Assembly: GCF_030717995.2 (NCBI RefSeq)
Contig: NZ_CP157743.1
Coordinates: 186,001 to 250,000 of the forward strand
DNA: 64,000 nucleotides
Reading direction: 5' to 3'
Source: Methylomarinum sp. Ch1-1
GTDB lineage: Bacteria; Pseudomonadota; Gammaproteobacteria; Methylococcales; Methylomonadaceae
Below are positions 9,794-17,813 of this stretch, in pieces; position 1 is the first letter of the stretch; each line of letters begins with the position of its first letter. Both the position numbers and the translations under genes were made by a program. The notes beneath the pieces were generated by a model, which did no database searches, had not been told where the DNA came from, and saw only the letters and a list, made by a program, of their open reading frames with translations.

Positions 9794-11140
9794 ATGGGCT
9801 TATTAAAACTTTTTGGCAAAAAGACCTTTCCGCACGGCATACACCCGCCTGAATATAAAGAGGAAACCAGTCGAAAAAAAACCATCCGTCTGCCATTTTC
9901 GTCGGAAATCGTGTTGCCTTTATCTCAGCATATCGGCGCATCGGCGATACCGGTGGTGCGCAAGGGGCAATACGTGGAGCGCGGCGAATTGGTCGCGGAA
10001 GCGGCGGAAAACGGCTTGTCTGTGCCGATTCATGCCAGCGTCAGCGGCACCGTTAAGGATATCGACTTAATGCCCAGCGCCAAGGGACCGAAAACCTTGT
10101 CGATCATAATCGAGACCGCACCCAGCTCGCCGCAGATCCCGATCCATGGCGCTGCGCAGGATTACACCCGGATGGATCGCAAGCAGATCATCGCCGCGGT
10201 CAAGGAAACCGGCCTGGTCGGCTTGGGCGGCGCCGGATTCCCCAGTTACGCGAAGATGATGATCCCGAAAGATCGGGATATCCATACCGTCGTGATCAAC
10301 GGCTGCGAATGCGAACCGTTCCTGACCACCGACCATCGCATCATGCTGGAAAAAATCAATGACATGATCACCGGCATCCGTATCGTCATGAAGGCCGTCT
10401 CGGCGCCAAAGGCGATCATCGGCATCGAAAACAACAAGCTCGACGTGCTGGACGCAATCAAACCGCATTTGCCGACGGACGGCCGCATATCTATCGAGGC
10501 GGTGGAAACCAAATATCCCCAGGGTGCGGAAAAAATGCTGGTCAAGTCGTTGCTGGGTCTGGAAATCCCCTCGCGCGGCCTGCCCTCGGAGATCGGTCTG
10601 GTCGTGTTCAATGTCGCGACGATGGCGGAACTCGGCGTGTTGCTGCCGAACCGCCAAGGCTTGATCGAACGCATCATCACCGTCACCGGCGACGACCTAA
10701 AAAAACCGGGCAATTATATCGTCCCGATCGGCACGCCATTGAGCCATATCCTCGATTATGCCGGCTTTACCGGCGAAGAAGCCGAACTGATTCTCGGCGG
10801 GCCGATGATGGGGCTGCCGGCGGCGTCGTTGGACACACCGGTCACCAAAGGCACCGGAGCGGTGCTGGTGCTGGATAAACGCGCCACCAAACGCGACGAT
10901 ATCCAGCCTTGCATCAAGTGCTCGCTGTGCCTGCAAGCCTGCCCGATCAACCTCAACCCTTCGGAACTGGGACAACTGGCGGCGAAAAGACGTTATGACA
11001 TCATGGAAGAAAAATATCACCTGAACGATTGTTTCGAATGCGGCTGCTGCAGCTATGTCTGTCCGTCCAATATTCCATTGGTACAATATTTCAGAATCGC
11101 CAAAGTCATGAATCGAGAAAGGCACATACAAAATGGCTAA
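9794..11140 (+). CDS. rnfC: Rnf complex subunit RnfC
   Basis: RnfC is the peripheral NAD(H)-side subunit of Rnf, with FMN/NADH-binding and ferredoxin domains. The 448 aa include an N-terminal RnfC barrel-sandwich domain, a Complex-I-51K-like region with GLGGAGFPSYAK near residues 140-155 and INGCECEP near 170, and two ferredoxin motifs, CIKCSLCLQACP and CFECGCCSYVCP, near residues 375-430. It lacks the long repetitive C-terminal tail of the enterobacterial protein. It follows nifJ after a 152-bp gap and overlaps rnfD by 8 bp, indicating translational coupling. Confidence 0.95.
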   Translation: MGLLKLFGKKTFPHGIHPPEYKEETSRKKTIRLPFSSEIVLPLSQHIGASAIPVVRKGQYVERGELVAEAAENGLSVPIHASVSGTVKDIDLMPSAKGPKTLSIIIETAPSSPQIPIHGAAQDYTRMDRKQIIAAVKETGLVGLGGAGFPSYAKMMIPKDRDIHTVVINGCECEPFLTTDHRIMLEKINDMITGIRIVMKAVSAPKAIIGIENNKLDVLDAIKPHLPTDGRISIEAVETKYPQGAEKMLVKSLLGLEIPSRGLPSEIGLVVFNVATMAELGVLLPNRQGLIERIITVTGDDLKKPGNYIVPIGTPLSHILDYAGFTGEEAELILGGPMMGLPAASLDTPVTKGTGAVLVLDKRATKRDDIQPCIKCSLCLQACPINLNPSELGQLAAKRRYDIMEEKYHLNDCFECGCCSYVCPSNIPLVQYFRIAKVMNRERHIQNG

Positions 11141-12170
11141 GATCAATCTGAAAATCGATATTCGGACCTCGCCTTATATCCGCAACGCACCGACCGTACC
11201 CCAGATCATGCGCAATGTGGTTTATGCGCTGTTACCGATCGCCGCCTTTTCGGTCTATCGTTTCGGCATCAGCGCGCTGGCGCTGATGCTCGCGACTACG
11301 CTGTCCAGCGTGCTGACCGAACATCTGTTCTGCAGGTTAGCGGATAAAAAAACCACGATCGGCGACGCCAGCGCCGTCATCACAGGTCTGCTGCTGGCGA
11401 TGACGCTGCCTCCCGGATTTCCGTTGTGGATGGGAGCGGTCGGCGGGTTTGTCGCGATCGCTATGGGCAAAACCCTATTTGGCGGCCTGGGCTTCAATGT
11501 CTTCAACCCGGCCTTGGTCGGACGGGCTTTCGTGCAAGCGGCTTTCCCGGTTTCGATCACGACCTGGACGCCGGCGATGGCCGGCGATCGCTTCATCGAA
11601 TTTATCCCGTCCACGCTGGCGTTGCCGTTCATGAAACCGGCGGAGACCGCCGAGTGGACTAACACGGTGGCGATCGACGGCTTTACCGGCGCGACGCCGC
11701 TGGCGCTGATGAAATTCCAAGCCCTGATGACCGACAGCTACGACTTGTTCCTAGGCCTGACGGCCGGCTCCGCCGGCGAAACTTCGGCCTTGCTGATCCT
11801 GCTGGGCGGCGCCTATCTGGCTATGCGAAGAATGCTGGACTGGCGCATTCCGGCGGCGGTGATCCTAGGCACGGCGATTTCGGCGGACTTATTTTACCTG
11901 ATCGACCCTAGCCAATACCCGACGCCGACGTTCATGCTGCTGTCCGGCGGCTTGATGTTCGGCGCGGTATTCATGGCCAGCGACATGGTGGCTTCGCCGG
12001 TCACGCCGTTGGGCATATTGATATTCGGTCTGCTGGTCGGTTTTTTAACGGTGGTGATCCGCTTATTCGGCGCCTTGACCGAGTCGGTGATGTACGCGAT
12101 TCTGTTCGCCAACGCCGCCACCCCGATCATCGAATTGTACACACAACCGCGCATTTATGGCGCCCGTTAA
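11133..12170 (+). CDS. rnfD: Rnf complex membrane subunit RnfD
   Basis: RnfD is an integral-membrane flavoprotein that with RnfG, RnfE and RnfA forms the ion-translocating core. The 345 aa contain about eight to ten hydrophobic helices. The covalent FMN attachment motif is visible as GFTGATPLA, with the acceptor Thr at about residue 188, by homology to NqrB. The ATG lies within the end of rnfC. The next gene, rnfG, begins 16 bp after the stop. Confidence 0.95.
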   Translation: MAKINLKIDIRTSPYIRNAPTVPQIMRNVVYALLPIAAFSVYRFGISALALMLATTLSSVLTEHLFCRLADKKTTIGDASAVITGLLLAMTLPPGFPLWMGAVGGFVAIAMGKTLFGGLGFNVFNPALVGRAFVQAAFPVSITTWTPAMAGDRFIEFIPSTLALPFMKPAETAEWTNTVAIDGFTGATPLALMKFQALMTDSYDLFLGLTAGSAGETSALLILLGGAYLAMRRMLDWRIPAAVILGTAISADLFYLIDPSQYPTPTFMLLSGGLMFGAVFMASDMVASPVTPLGILIFGLLVGFLTVVIRLFGALTESVMYAILFANAATPIIELYTQPRIYGAR

Positions 12171-12186
12171 ATAAGGAATACGCCTC

Positions 12187-12879
12187 ATGAGTGAACCAGA
12201 GCAACAGGTTCCGTCCCTGCCATCGAGCTCATCGCTGATTATCACGTTGACCGTCGTGGCAATGCTGTCCGGTTTACTGATCGTGCTGGTTTATGAATAC
12301 ACCAAACCGATTATCGCCGAAAATCAGCGCATCGCCACAGAGCGCGCGATTTTTAAGGTACTGCCCGATGCGGTCAGCCGTCTCACCTTCCGGGTCGAGG
12401 GCGATAAACTGATTGCTAGCGACGACAAGGCCGACGGGGAACTACTCTATGCCGGTTATGACAAAGACAATACGCTGGTCGGCATCGCCCTGCATGCGGC
12501 CGCCCAGGGTTATCAGGATATCGTCAAGCTGTTATATGGTTACGATCCGGTCAGCGGCTGCATCACCGGCTTCGATGTGCTAAAAAGCACCGAAACGCCG
12601 GGCTTCGGCACGCAAATATCGAGCAACGAGGATTTTTTGGCCAATTTTGCTTGTCTAGACGCCAAAGTCAACGAAGAGCAATCGGCGCTGATCCATGCCA
12701 TCAAAACCGTACGCCATGGCAGCAAGCAAAATCCTTGGGAAATTGACGCCATTTCCGGATCGACGATTACGTCCAATGCCGTCGGCCGCATGCTGAACCA
12801 AAGCGGCCAACACCTACACCCGATCATTGCCAGAAACCTGACTATGCTGCGACAGGCTGGCGCCAACTCAACCGAATGA
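12187..12879 (+). CDS. rnfG: Rnf complex subunit RnfG (covalent FMN)
   Basis: RnfG is a membrane-anchored periplasmic flavoprotein, homologous to NqrC, that passes electrons across the Rnf core. The 230 aa have one N-terminal transmembrane helix at about residues 19-38 and an FMN-binding domain. The attachment motif SGSTITS at about residues 191-197 differs from the common SGATxTS only in the third position. It sits between rnfD and rnfE with short gaps. Overall length is ordinary. Confidence 0.93.
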   Translation: MSEPEQQVPSLPSSSSLIITLTVVAMLSGLLIVLVYEYTKPIIAENQRIATERAIFKVLPDAVSRLTFRVEGDKLIASDDKADGELLYAGYDKDNTLVGIALHAAAQGYQDIVKLLYGYDPVSGCITGFDVLKSTETPGFGTQISSNEDFLANFACLDAKVNEEQSALIHAIKTVRHGSKQNPWEIDAISGSTITSNAVGRMLNQSGQHLHPIIARNLTMLRQAGANSTE

Positions 12880-12888
12880 GGTGATTTT

Positions 12889-13563
12889 ATGGCCCAAAGC
12901 AATAAACAAGACACGCCGATAACGCTGGAGGTTTTTACCGCCGGGCTATGGAAGGAAAACCCGGTGTTCGTGATGATGCTGGGTTTATGCCCGACTCTGG
13001 CCGTCACCAACACCGTGGAAAATTCGCTGGGCATGGGCGCAGCGACAATCTTCGTCCTGGTCTGCTCCAATGCGTTGATCTCGGCATTAAGAAACTTTAT
13101 TCCCAGACAGGTACGGATCACGACTTATATCGTCATCATCGCGACCTTTGTCACGCTGGTCGACTATCTGATCCAGGCCATCAGCCTGGATTTGTATAAT
13201 CAACTGGGCGCCTTTATCCAGTTGATCGTCGTCAACTGCCTGATCCTGGGACGGGCGGAAGCCTATGCCTCCAAGAACTCCTTCGGCAATGCCCTGATCA
13301 GCGCCTTGGGCATGGGATTGGGTTTCAGCCTGGCGCTGGTGATGCTGGGCAGCGTGCGCGAATTATTAGGCACCGGTCAATTATTGGGTATGCAAGTTTT
13401 CAGCACTCATTTCGAACCCTGGGTGGTGATGATCTTACCGCCGGGCGGATTCATCGTGCTCGGATGCTGGCTGTTGCTGATCGCGTATATCGAACAACGC
13501 CGGACCGGCAAGGTGACGGAAGCCGACGCGGCTTCTCACTGCACCGTGCCGCAACAGCATTGA
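12889..13563 (+). CDS. rnfE: Rnf complex membrane subunit RnfE
   Basis: RnfE is a six-helix membrane subunit homologous to NqrD, which together with RnfA holds a membrane-embedded Fe-S centre through Cys residues and forms the ion path. The 224 aa include the characteristic GLCPTLAVTN near residue 31 and a second Cys in NCLILGRAEA near residue 110. The start is preceded by GAGGTG, a good ribosome site, 9 bp after the rnfG stop. An 82-bp gap without a gene separates it from rnfA. Confidence 0.95.
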   Translation: MAQSNKQDTPITLEVFTAGLWKENPVFVMMLGLCPTLAVTNTVENSLGMGAATIFVLVCSNALISALRNFIPRQVRITTYIVIIATFVTLVDYLIQAISLDLYNQLGAFIQLIVVNCLILGRAEAYASKNSFGNALISALGMGLGFSLALVMLGSVRELLGTGQLLGMQVFSTHFEPWVVMILPPGGFIVLGCWLLLIAYIEQRRTGKVTEADAASHCTVPQQH

Positions 13564-13645
13564 TCTGTTCGCTCATTCCCGCAGGGCAAAAGCGTTGTCG
13601 TTTTTTACCCTTTAGGCTATATCCACCTGATTTAAGAGAAATACA

Positions 13646-14236
13646 ATGAACCCGGAATCACTCAGTTTTATCTTTCTCAGCGCCTTTTTGATCAACAACT
13701 TCGTATTGGCTCTATTCCTGGGCTTGTGTCCGTTCGTCGGCGTTTCGGCCAAACGCGACACCGCCTTCAACATGGGACTGGCGACCACCTTCGTGATGTT
13801 CGTCAGTTCGGTGTGCGCCTATGCCATCAACACGATCTTGACAAAATACGACCTGGAATTCCTCCGTCTGATCAGCTATATCGCAATCATCGCCTCGGCG
13901 GTGCAGCTGGTGGAAATGGTGTTGAAAAAGTTCAGCCCCGCCTTATTCCGGGCCTTAGGGATTTTCCTGCCGCTGATCACGACCAATTGTGCAATACTCG
14001 GCGTGGCCTTGTTCCAAACTGCGCGTGGCTATAATTTCCTGCAGTCGGTCGCCTTCAGCCTGGGCGCCGGCGCCGGTTTCGCGTTGGCGATCGTACTGAT
14101 GGCCGGAATCCGCGAAAAACTGGAGCTGTCCAACCTGCCCAGCATTACCCAAGCCGCCGCGCTCAGTATGATGTTGGCGGGCATACTGTCGATGACCTTC
14201 ATGGGCTTTGCCGGACTGGGCGGCTCGAACGCCTGA
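13646..14236 (+). CDS. rnfA: Rnf complex membrane subunit RnfA
   Basis: RnfA is the partner of RnfE, homologous to NqrE, with six membrane helices of inverted topology. The 196 aa include GLCPFVGVSAK near residue 27 and TTNCAILGVAL near residue 111, whose Cys residues would ligate the membrane Fe-S centre. It is the last classical rnf gene here. Gene order B-(nifJ)-C-D-G-E-A differs from the A-B-C-D-G-E order common in gammaproteobacteria. A 234-bp MITE-like element begins 16 bp after its stop. Confidence 0.96.
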   Translation: MNPESLSFIFLSAFLINNFVLALFLGLCPFVGVSAKRDTAFNMGLATTFVMFVSSVCAYAINTILTKYDLEFLRLISYIAIIASAVQLVEMVLKKFSPALFRALGIFLPLITTNCAILGVALFQTARGYNFLQSVAFSLGAGAGFALAIVLMAGIREKLELSNLPSITQAAALSMMLAGILSMTFMGFAGLGGSNA

Positions 14237-14252
14237 TCATGCTGATAATTGC

Positions 14253-14486
14253 GTAACTATTCAGCTTGATACTGAAAAAATATTCCTTTTACTATCAATT
14301 GCTTGTGGAAGAAGTGTATGCGACAGGGATGTCGCATCCAAGCCTATAGGGATATATTCACCCAGCACCTAAATTCCATAGGCTAATGGCTGCGATAAAT
14401 CATCTTCATTTATTTAGGTGCTGGGTGAACGGCGTCTTCTGGAGCAAGCAACTGATAGTAAGAGCATTTTTATACTGAATAGTTAC
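14253..14486. mobile_element. 234-bp MITE with perfect 12-bp inverted ends and 8-bp target duplication
   Basis: GTAACTATTCAG at 14253-14264 is perfectly inverted at 14475-14486, and both ends are flanked by the identical octamer ATAATTGC (14245-14252, 14487-14494). Inner arms also pair (TTACTATCAATTGCTTG with CAAGCAACTGATAGTAA), so the whole element folds on itself, with the 69-bp palindrome nested inside. There is no open frame. The ends and 8-bp duplication fit IS66-family chemistry. It lies between rnfA and the small Cys-rich gene. Confidence 0.85.
14359..14427. repeat. 69-bp palindromic repeat, copy 2
   Basis: This copy is 67 of 69 identical to the one at 4402-4470, with the same perfect 16-bp arms and the same trailing AACGGCGTC. 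It is nested within the MITE. The near-identity of two copies 10 kb apart points to recent spread or gene conversion. Confidence 0.85.
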
Positions 14487-14518
14487 ATAATTGCTAACAC
14501 AACGAAACGAGGTGAAAA

Positions 14519-14701
14519 ATGATTAATTTCCTGATCGCGATGGGCGCCATTTTTTCGCTGATGATGGGCTGGATACTCATTCAGCAAGCGGCGCGAAAAT
14601 TCGCCGCCAAATATCCCCAATTCGGCCCGGCCAAGGAAGAAGGCCTAGGCTGCGGCAAAAACTGTGGCTGCCAGGGCGGCAGCTGCGACAAGGAGCAATG
14701 A
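14519..14701 (+). CDS. Small Cys-rich membrane protein, NqrM-like; candidate Rnf maturation factor
   Basis: This 60-aa protein has one transmembrane helix at about residues 3-22, a basic stretch, and a C-terminal Cys cluster with five Cys in the motif CGKNCGCQGGSC. NqrM, the small membrane protein needed to insert iron into the NqrD/NqrE centre of Na+-NQR, has the same layout of a single helix followed by a Cys-rich tail. RnfA and RnfE are the homologues of NqrE and NqrD, so a matching role for Rnf is a reasonable inference. A clear ribosome site (GAGGTG) precedes the ATG. It follows rnfA on the same strand, now parted by a MITE. Confidence 0.7.
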   Translation: MINFLIAMGAIFSLMMGWILIQQAARKFAAKYPQFGPAKEEGLGCGKNCGCQGGSCDKEQ

Positions 14702-14705
14702 TTGG

Positions 14706-15866
14706 TCAGGCGGCCTGATGCTCCGCTGCTTCGGCAAAAAGCGCCTGGCCGATATGATCGATGACGCCGGCGAATAACGCGTTGTCATCCAGCCGTTCAG
14801 ATTCTCCGTCATAACCCTTATTCAACAGACCGATTTCCGCGAATAAGTCCTCAAAAGTCCGCCGCGGCTCCGCCAGTGACTGTAAATGACTCTGAACGTC
14901 GACCAACATCGCCTTGGCATTGTTTAAAAAATCTCCGGCCTGCCTTAACAGCCGACTATCGAGCGTTTGTTCAGGCGCCGCCGCTTGCCGGTAAGCCGTC
15001 ACCGCCTGCAGCGATTTCTGCATGCTCAAATCCAGCGAAAAACCGGCAATCTGTTCGTGATCGAAACCGGCCTTGATCGCGTGTTTCAGCGCGGCCTTAT
15101 CATTGCCGTGAAAAAAAGCGTTGCCGATCTTATTCATGTCCTGCAGCAAATGACGCACGGCCTTTTGTTCGTCCCGATTCAAATCCCCTTCGATGCTGAT
15201 CGTCAATTCACTACCGAAGGTCTCGTCATACCTAAAAGCGCTTAAGCTTGCACCAGACTGAGAAACAGACAAGGCGTCGGAACTGGTGGAGGCGAATTGA
15301 CCGAAACTGATCGTGACCTTATCGCCCTCCCTGGTTTCCAGCTCCAGCTCGGCGGTGCGGCTGGATTGCATCGATACGCTTTGGTACGCCATTTCGGTGA
15401 GCGCTTGCGGAGATTGCAATTGATCGATGCCCCGCATCGTCAACCCTATGGTCTCTTCGACATCGGCGGCGATCTGCCCTTGTAACACGCCCAAGTTCTG
15501 CAGAATGTCTTTGCCCTCGGCAAACCCCTGCTCCAATCCGGCCCTGATTTGGGCAAAAAATTCATCATCCTCGCCGCCGGCTTGCTCATGCTTGAATTGA
15601 CCATAGGCCTGGCGCACCGACGACAGGATGCGGTCCGCGACGTTCTGCGGCGTAAAATCCTCGACCTCCAATCCGCGCAAACTCAGACCTTGTTGATTTA
15701 ACGTCTTCTCCAGCGTATCGACGACCTTCAAATCGACAATTTTTTGCGGCGAAACCGCGTTCTTCCGCAATGGATAATTCTCTTGCCCGTGCACGCGGGC
15801 ACGGTCGAAACCGGAAAAATTGGCGTTGGTAAAAGGAAGCGATGAATTCAGTGCGGAAGTAAACAT
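14706..15866 (-). CDS. Hypothetical protein, possibly DUF5610 family
   Basis: This 386-aa soluble protein has no signal peptide or membrane helix. The N-terminal part (about residues 40-115) is a helical region with SPQKIVD and a conserved-looking FTPQNVADRIL stretch, reminiscent of DUF5610 proteins; that link comes from memory and is weak. The rest is acidic, glutamine-rich and probably helical, with a beta-like patch around residues 175-235. The first ATG of the frame, at 15866, is used rather than the upstream TTG. It is convergent with the NqrM-like gene, 4 bp away. Function unknown. Confidence 0.6.
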   Translation of the reverse strand: MFTSALNSSLPFTNANFSGFDRARVHGQENYPLRKNAVSPQKIVDLKVVDTLEKTLNQQGLSLRGLEVEDFTPQNVADRILSSVRQAYGQFKHEQAGGEDDEFFAQIRAGLEQGFAEGKDILQNLGVLQGQIAADVEETIGLTMRGIDQLQSPQALTEMAYQSVSMQSSRTAELELETREGDKVTISFGQFASTSSDALSVSQSGASLSAFRYDETFGSELTISIEGDLNRDEQKAVRHLLQDMNKIGNAFFHGNDKAALKHAIKAGFDHEQIAGFSLDLSMQKSLQAVTAYRQAAAPEQTLDSRLLRQAGDFLNNAKAMLVDVQSHLQSLAEPRRTFEDLFAEIGLLNKGYDGESERLDDNALFAGVIDHIGQALFAEAAEHQAA

Positions 15867-15976
15867 AAAAACACCATGGGTCAATACAGCATTGTTGATG
15901 TAATCGGCATCACAGCGCTAAACTTTAATTTAAGAGAAAAAGAAAAAGGAAAAAGGAGAAAAAAGGGGACAGGCTA

Positions 15977-17518
15977 GAATGGCACTTACTTAAGCCCATA
16001 ACTCTTTTAATAACAACCACTTATTTTACTTTCTTTGGGTGGCCATTCTTTCTAATATCTGCTCTTGCTTCATTTCTAGGTTTTGTTAGTAAAGAGAACT
16101 GTTTTGGCCTCCTTTTTACTGCACGGGGCTCTATTCGTCCCGAACGATTTCCAATTCGTCTTTGAGCAATTAATATGAATAACAGCTCTTCACTTGTTCC
16201 GATATCAATAAAAACACTTTGTTGATTCCAGGCTAACCAGCATTGTAATGTATGTTTAAAACTCAGCTGGCGAGGCAATATATCGGCTAATAATGCGGAC
16301 TGAGCCATCAATAGCCGTATTAAGTTATACGCTAAAAAATAAACCCATATTTCTTTCTCAGTCATTTCGGGCGTTTTACAGCTTAAAGTTTCCATTCCCA
16401 TGGTTGTTTTTATATTGCGAAAATCAACTTCAATTTGCCAGCGTTTTTTATATAACGCTTTTAACTCAGATTTAGAAGCCTCTTTAGGTGAAAGGAGTGT
16501 GGTTATAAGTAATTTTCCTTTTACGCTTACCTCGCGAATAAGGAGTGTCTCAGGCGCATCATCATATTGGCTTTGCTCCATCCAGTCAGGTTTTTTCTTT
16601 GGTTTTTTGAGTGTCACCAGGTGGTCTTCGTCACCTAACTGTTTGCCTTTACTGAAATCTGTTGTCCGTTTACGTGCTCCCATTTGTTCAAATACGGCAT
16701 CAACACCTTTCTCCTGTAGCGATGCCAACAAAAAATAAGTGCCATAATAGGCATCTCCTAGAACAAGGTCTCCGGTATTAAAGGTTCCCAGCATGTTACG
16801 AAGTAGACTTTGTTCATCGCCTCCTTTCCCTTTGAAAGGTCCGATAGACGCATTTAAAACGGCTCCACTCGCCAGACAGATGACACCTACAAGACGGCAG
16901 ATAGGAAAACCAAGCCCAGGCTTCTGACAACTTTGCTGGGGATAAACGGCCTGGTTTTCTGCTGTGTCAGGCATCGTAACAGTCGTTCCATCTATTAGAT
17001 GAACACGCTTTCCTCGCCAACGCCATTGAGTAGGCACTTCCTTATCAATAAGTTCGCCTGTTCGACAAACTAATTCAGAGATCATGGCTAATGGTAGTCG
17101 CTGTCTTGCTCGACAATAGCCGCCCGTCGTTGTGCTTATCGCGGGCAAACCTGCTGCAATTCGTTGTATGGCGGCATCATTAACGGCCTTTTGACACGAG
17201 CGGTCTTGGTTCATCCCTTGAGCCAAAAACATGGAAAGTGTTTCTGTCGGAGGATAAAGTCTTTCCCGATGTTCGGGCAGCAACCCTTCAATTGAGGATA
17301 ATAATTCCGGACTGGTTAGAAGATTAAAAAAACTATACGAATGAGTTTCTTTTCTGTACTTCTGAATTCTTTGTTGCTGGGCGTGAATAAGTTTGTTATT
17401 AATGAACATTAAGGCAGGGGGCTTGGTGATTGCTTCTTTGTTTCGTCACAATAAGTTTATCACTTCTTCTGCCTTTTTTAATACTTTCAACTAGTTATCG
17501 CTTAAGTAAGTGCCATTC
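15977..17518. mobile_element. IS4-family insertion sequence, complete
   Basis: The element is 1,542 bp, bounded by perfect 18-bp inverted repeats GAATGGCACTTACTTAAG (15977-15994) and its inverse (17501-17518). It is flanked by a perfect 11-bp direct repeat GGGACAGGCTA (15966-15976 and 17519-17529). An 11-bp duplication is within the known 10-12 bp range for IS4-family elements. Intact ends, duplication and transposase indicate a recent and possibly active insertion. Confidence 0.95.
16021..17409 (-). CDS. IS4-family transposase
   Basis: This 462-aa DDE transposase moves the surrounding element by cut-and-paste. Catalytic positions are visible: Asp in LIDGTTV (about residue 138), Asp in VLGDAYYG (about 217), and the IS4 signature Y-x2-R-x3-E-x6-K as YKKRWQIEVDFRNIK (Tyr about 318, Glu about 326). 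It fills nearly the whole element. Its base composition is more AT-rich than the neighbours, consistent with outside origin. No frameshift or missing catalytic residue was seen. Confidence 0.95.
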   Translation of the reverse strand: MFINNKLIHAQQQRIQKYRKETHSYSFFNLLTSPELLSSIEGLLPEHRERLYPPTETLSMFLAQGMNQDRSCQKAVNDAAIQRIAAGLPAISTTTGGYCRARQRLPLAMISELVCRTGELIDKEVPTQWRWRGKRVHLIDGTTVTMPDTAENQAVYPQQSCQKPGLGFPICRLVGVICLASGAVLNASIGPFKGKGGDEQSLLRNMLGTFNTGDLVLGDAYYGTYFLLASLQEKGVDAVFEQMGARKRTTDFSKGKQLGDEDHLVTLKKPKKKPDWMEQSQYDDAPETLLIREVSVKGKLLITTLLSPKEASKSELKALYKKRWQIEVDFRNIKTTMGMETLSCKTPEMTEKEIWVYFLAYNLIRLLMAQSALLADILPRQLSFKHTLQCWLAWNQQSVFIDIGTSEELLFILIAQRRIGNRSGRIEPRAVKRRPKQFSLLTKPRNEARADIRKNGHPKKVK

Positions 17519-17813
17519 GGGACAGGCTACTTTTTTTAATCTGGATTGGAGCTCGCGGATTCGTGAACTGGCGTTTTGCTATCGCAAAAACGCGCTACGG
17601 CGCTGATCGGATGATATCGTTCACTAGCGGGTCATTCCACAGTTCTACACAATTTCTGCGGACAAACCTGTGGATAAGCCGTTATAAACCTTCTAACAAA
17701 CTGAATTTAATAGATTATTATGGGCTGCATAATTTTTATACAATAAAGTCATTATCAATACCCGGCGTTTTGCTGCCGCGAAAACGCCCTACCGTTCTAG
17801 AGAGGGAGAATAT
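17519..17813. repeat. Spacer after the IS with two mini-palindromes
   Basis: No supportable gene lies here. Two related small palindromes occur: GGCGTTTTGCTATCGCAAAAACGC near 17570-17593 and a variant ending in GCGAAAACGCC near 17764-17788, like a REP-type unit present twice. The second lies just upstream of the ribosome site (GAGGGAG) of the following gene and could act on its mRNA. Confidence 0.45.
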
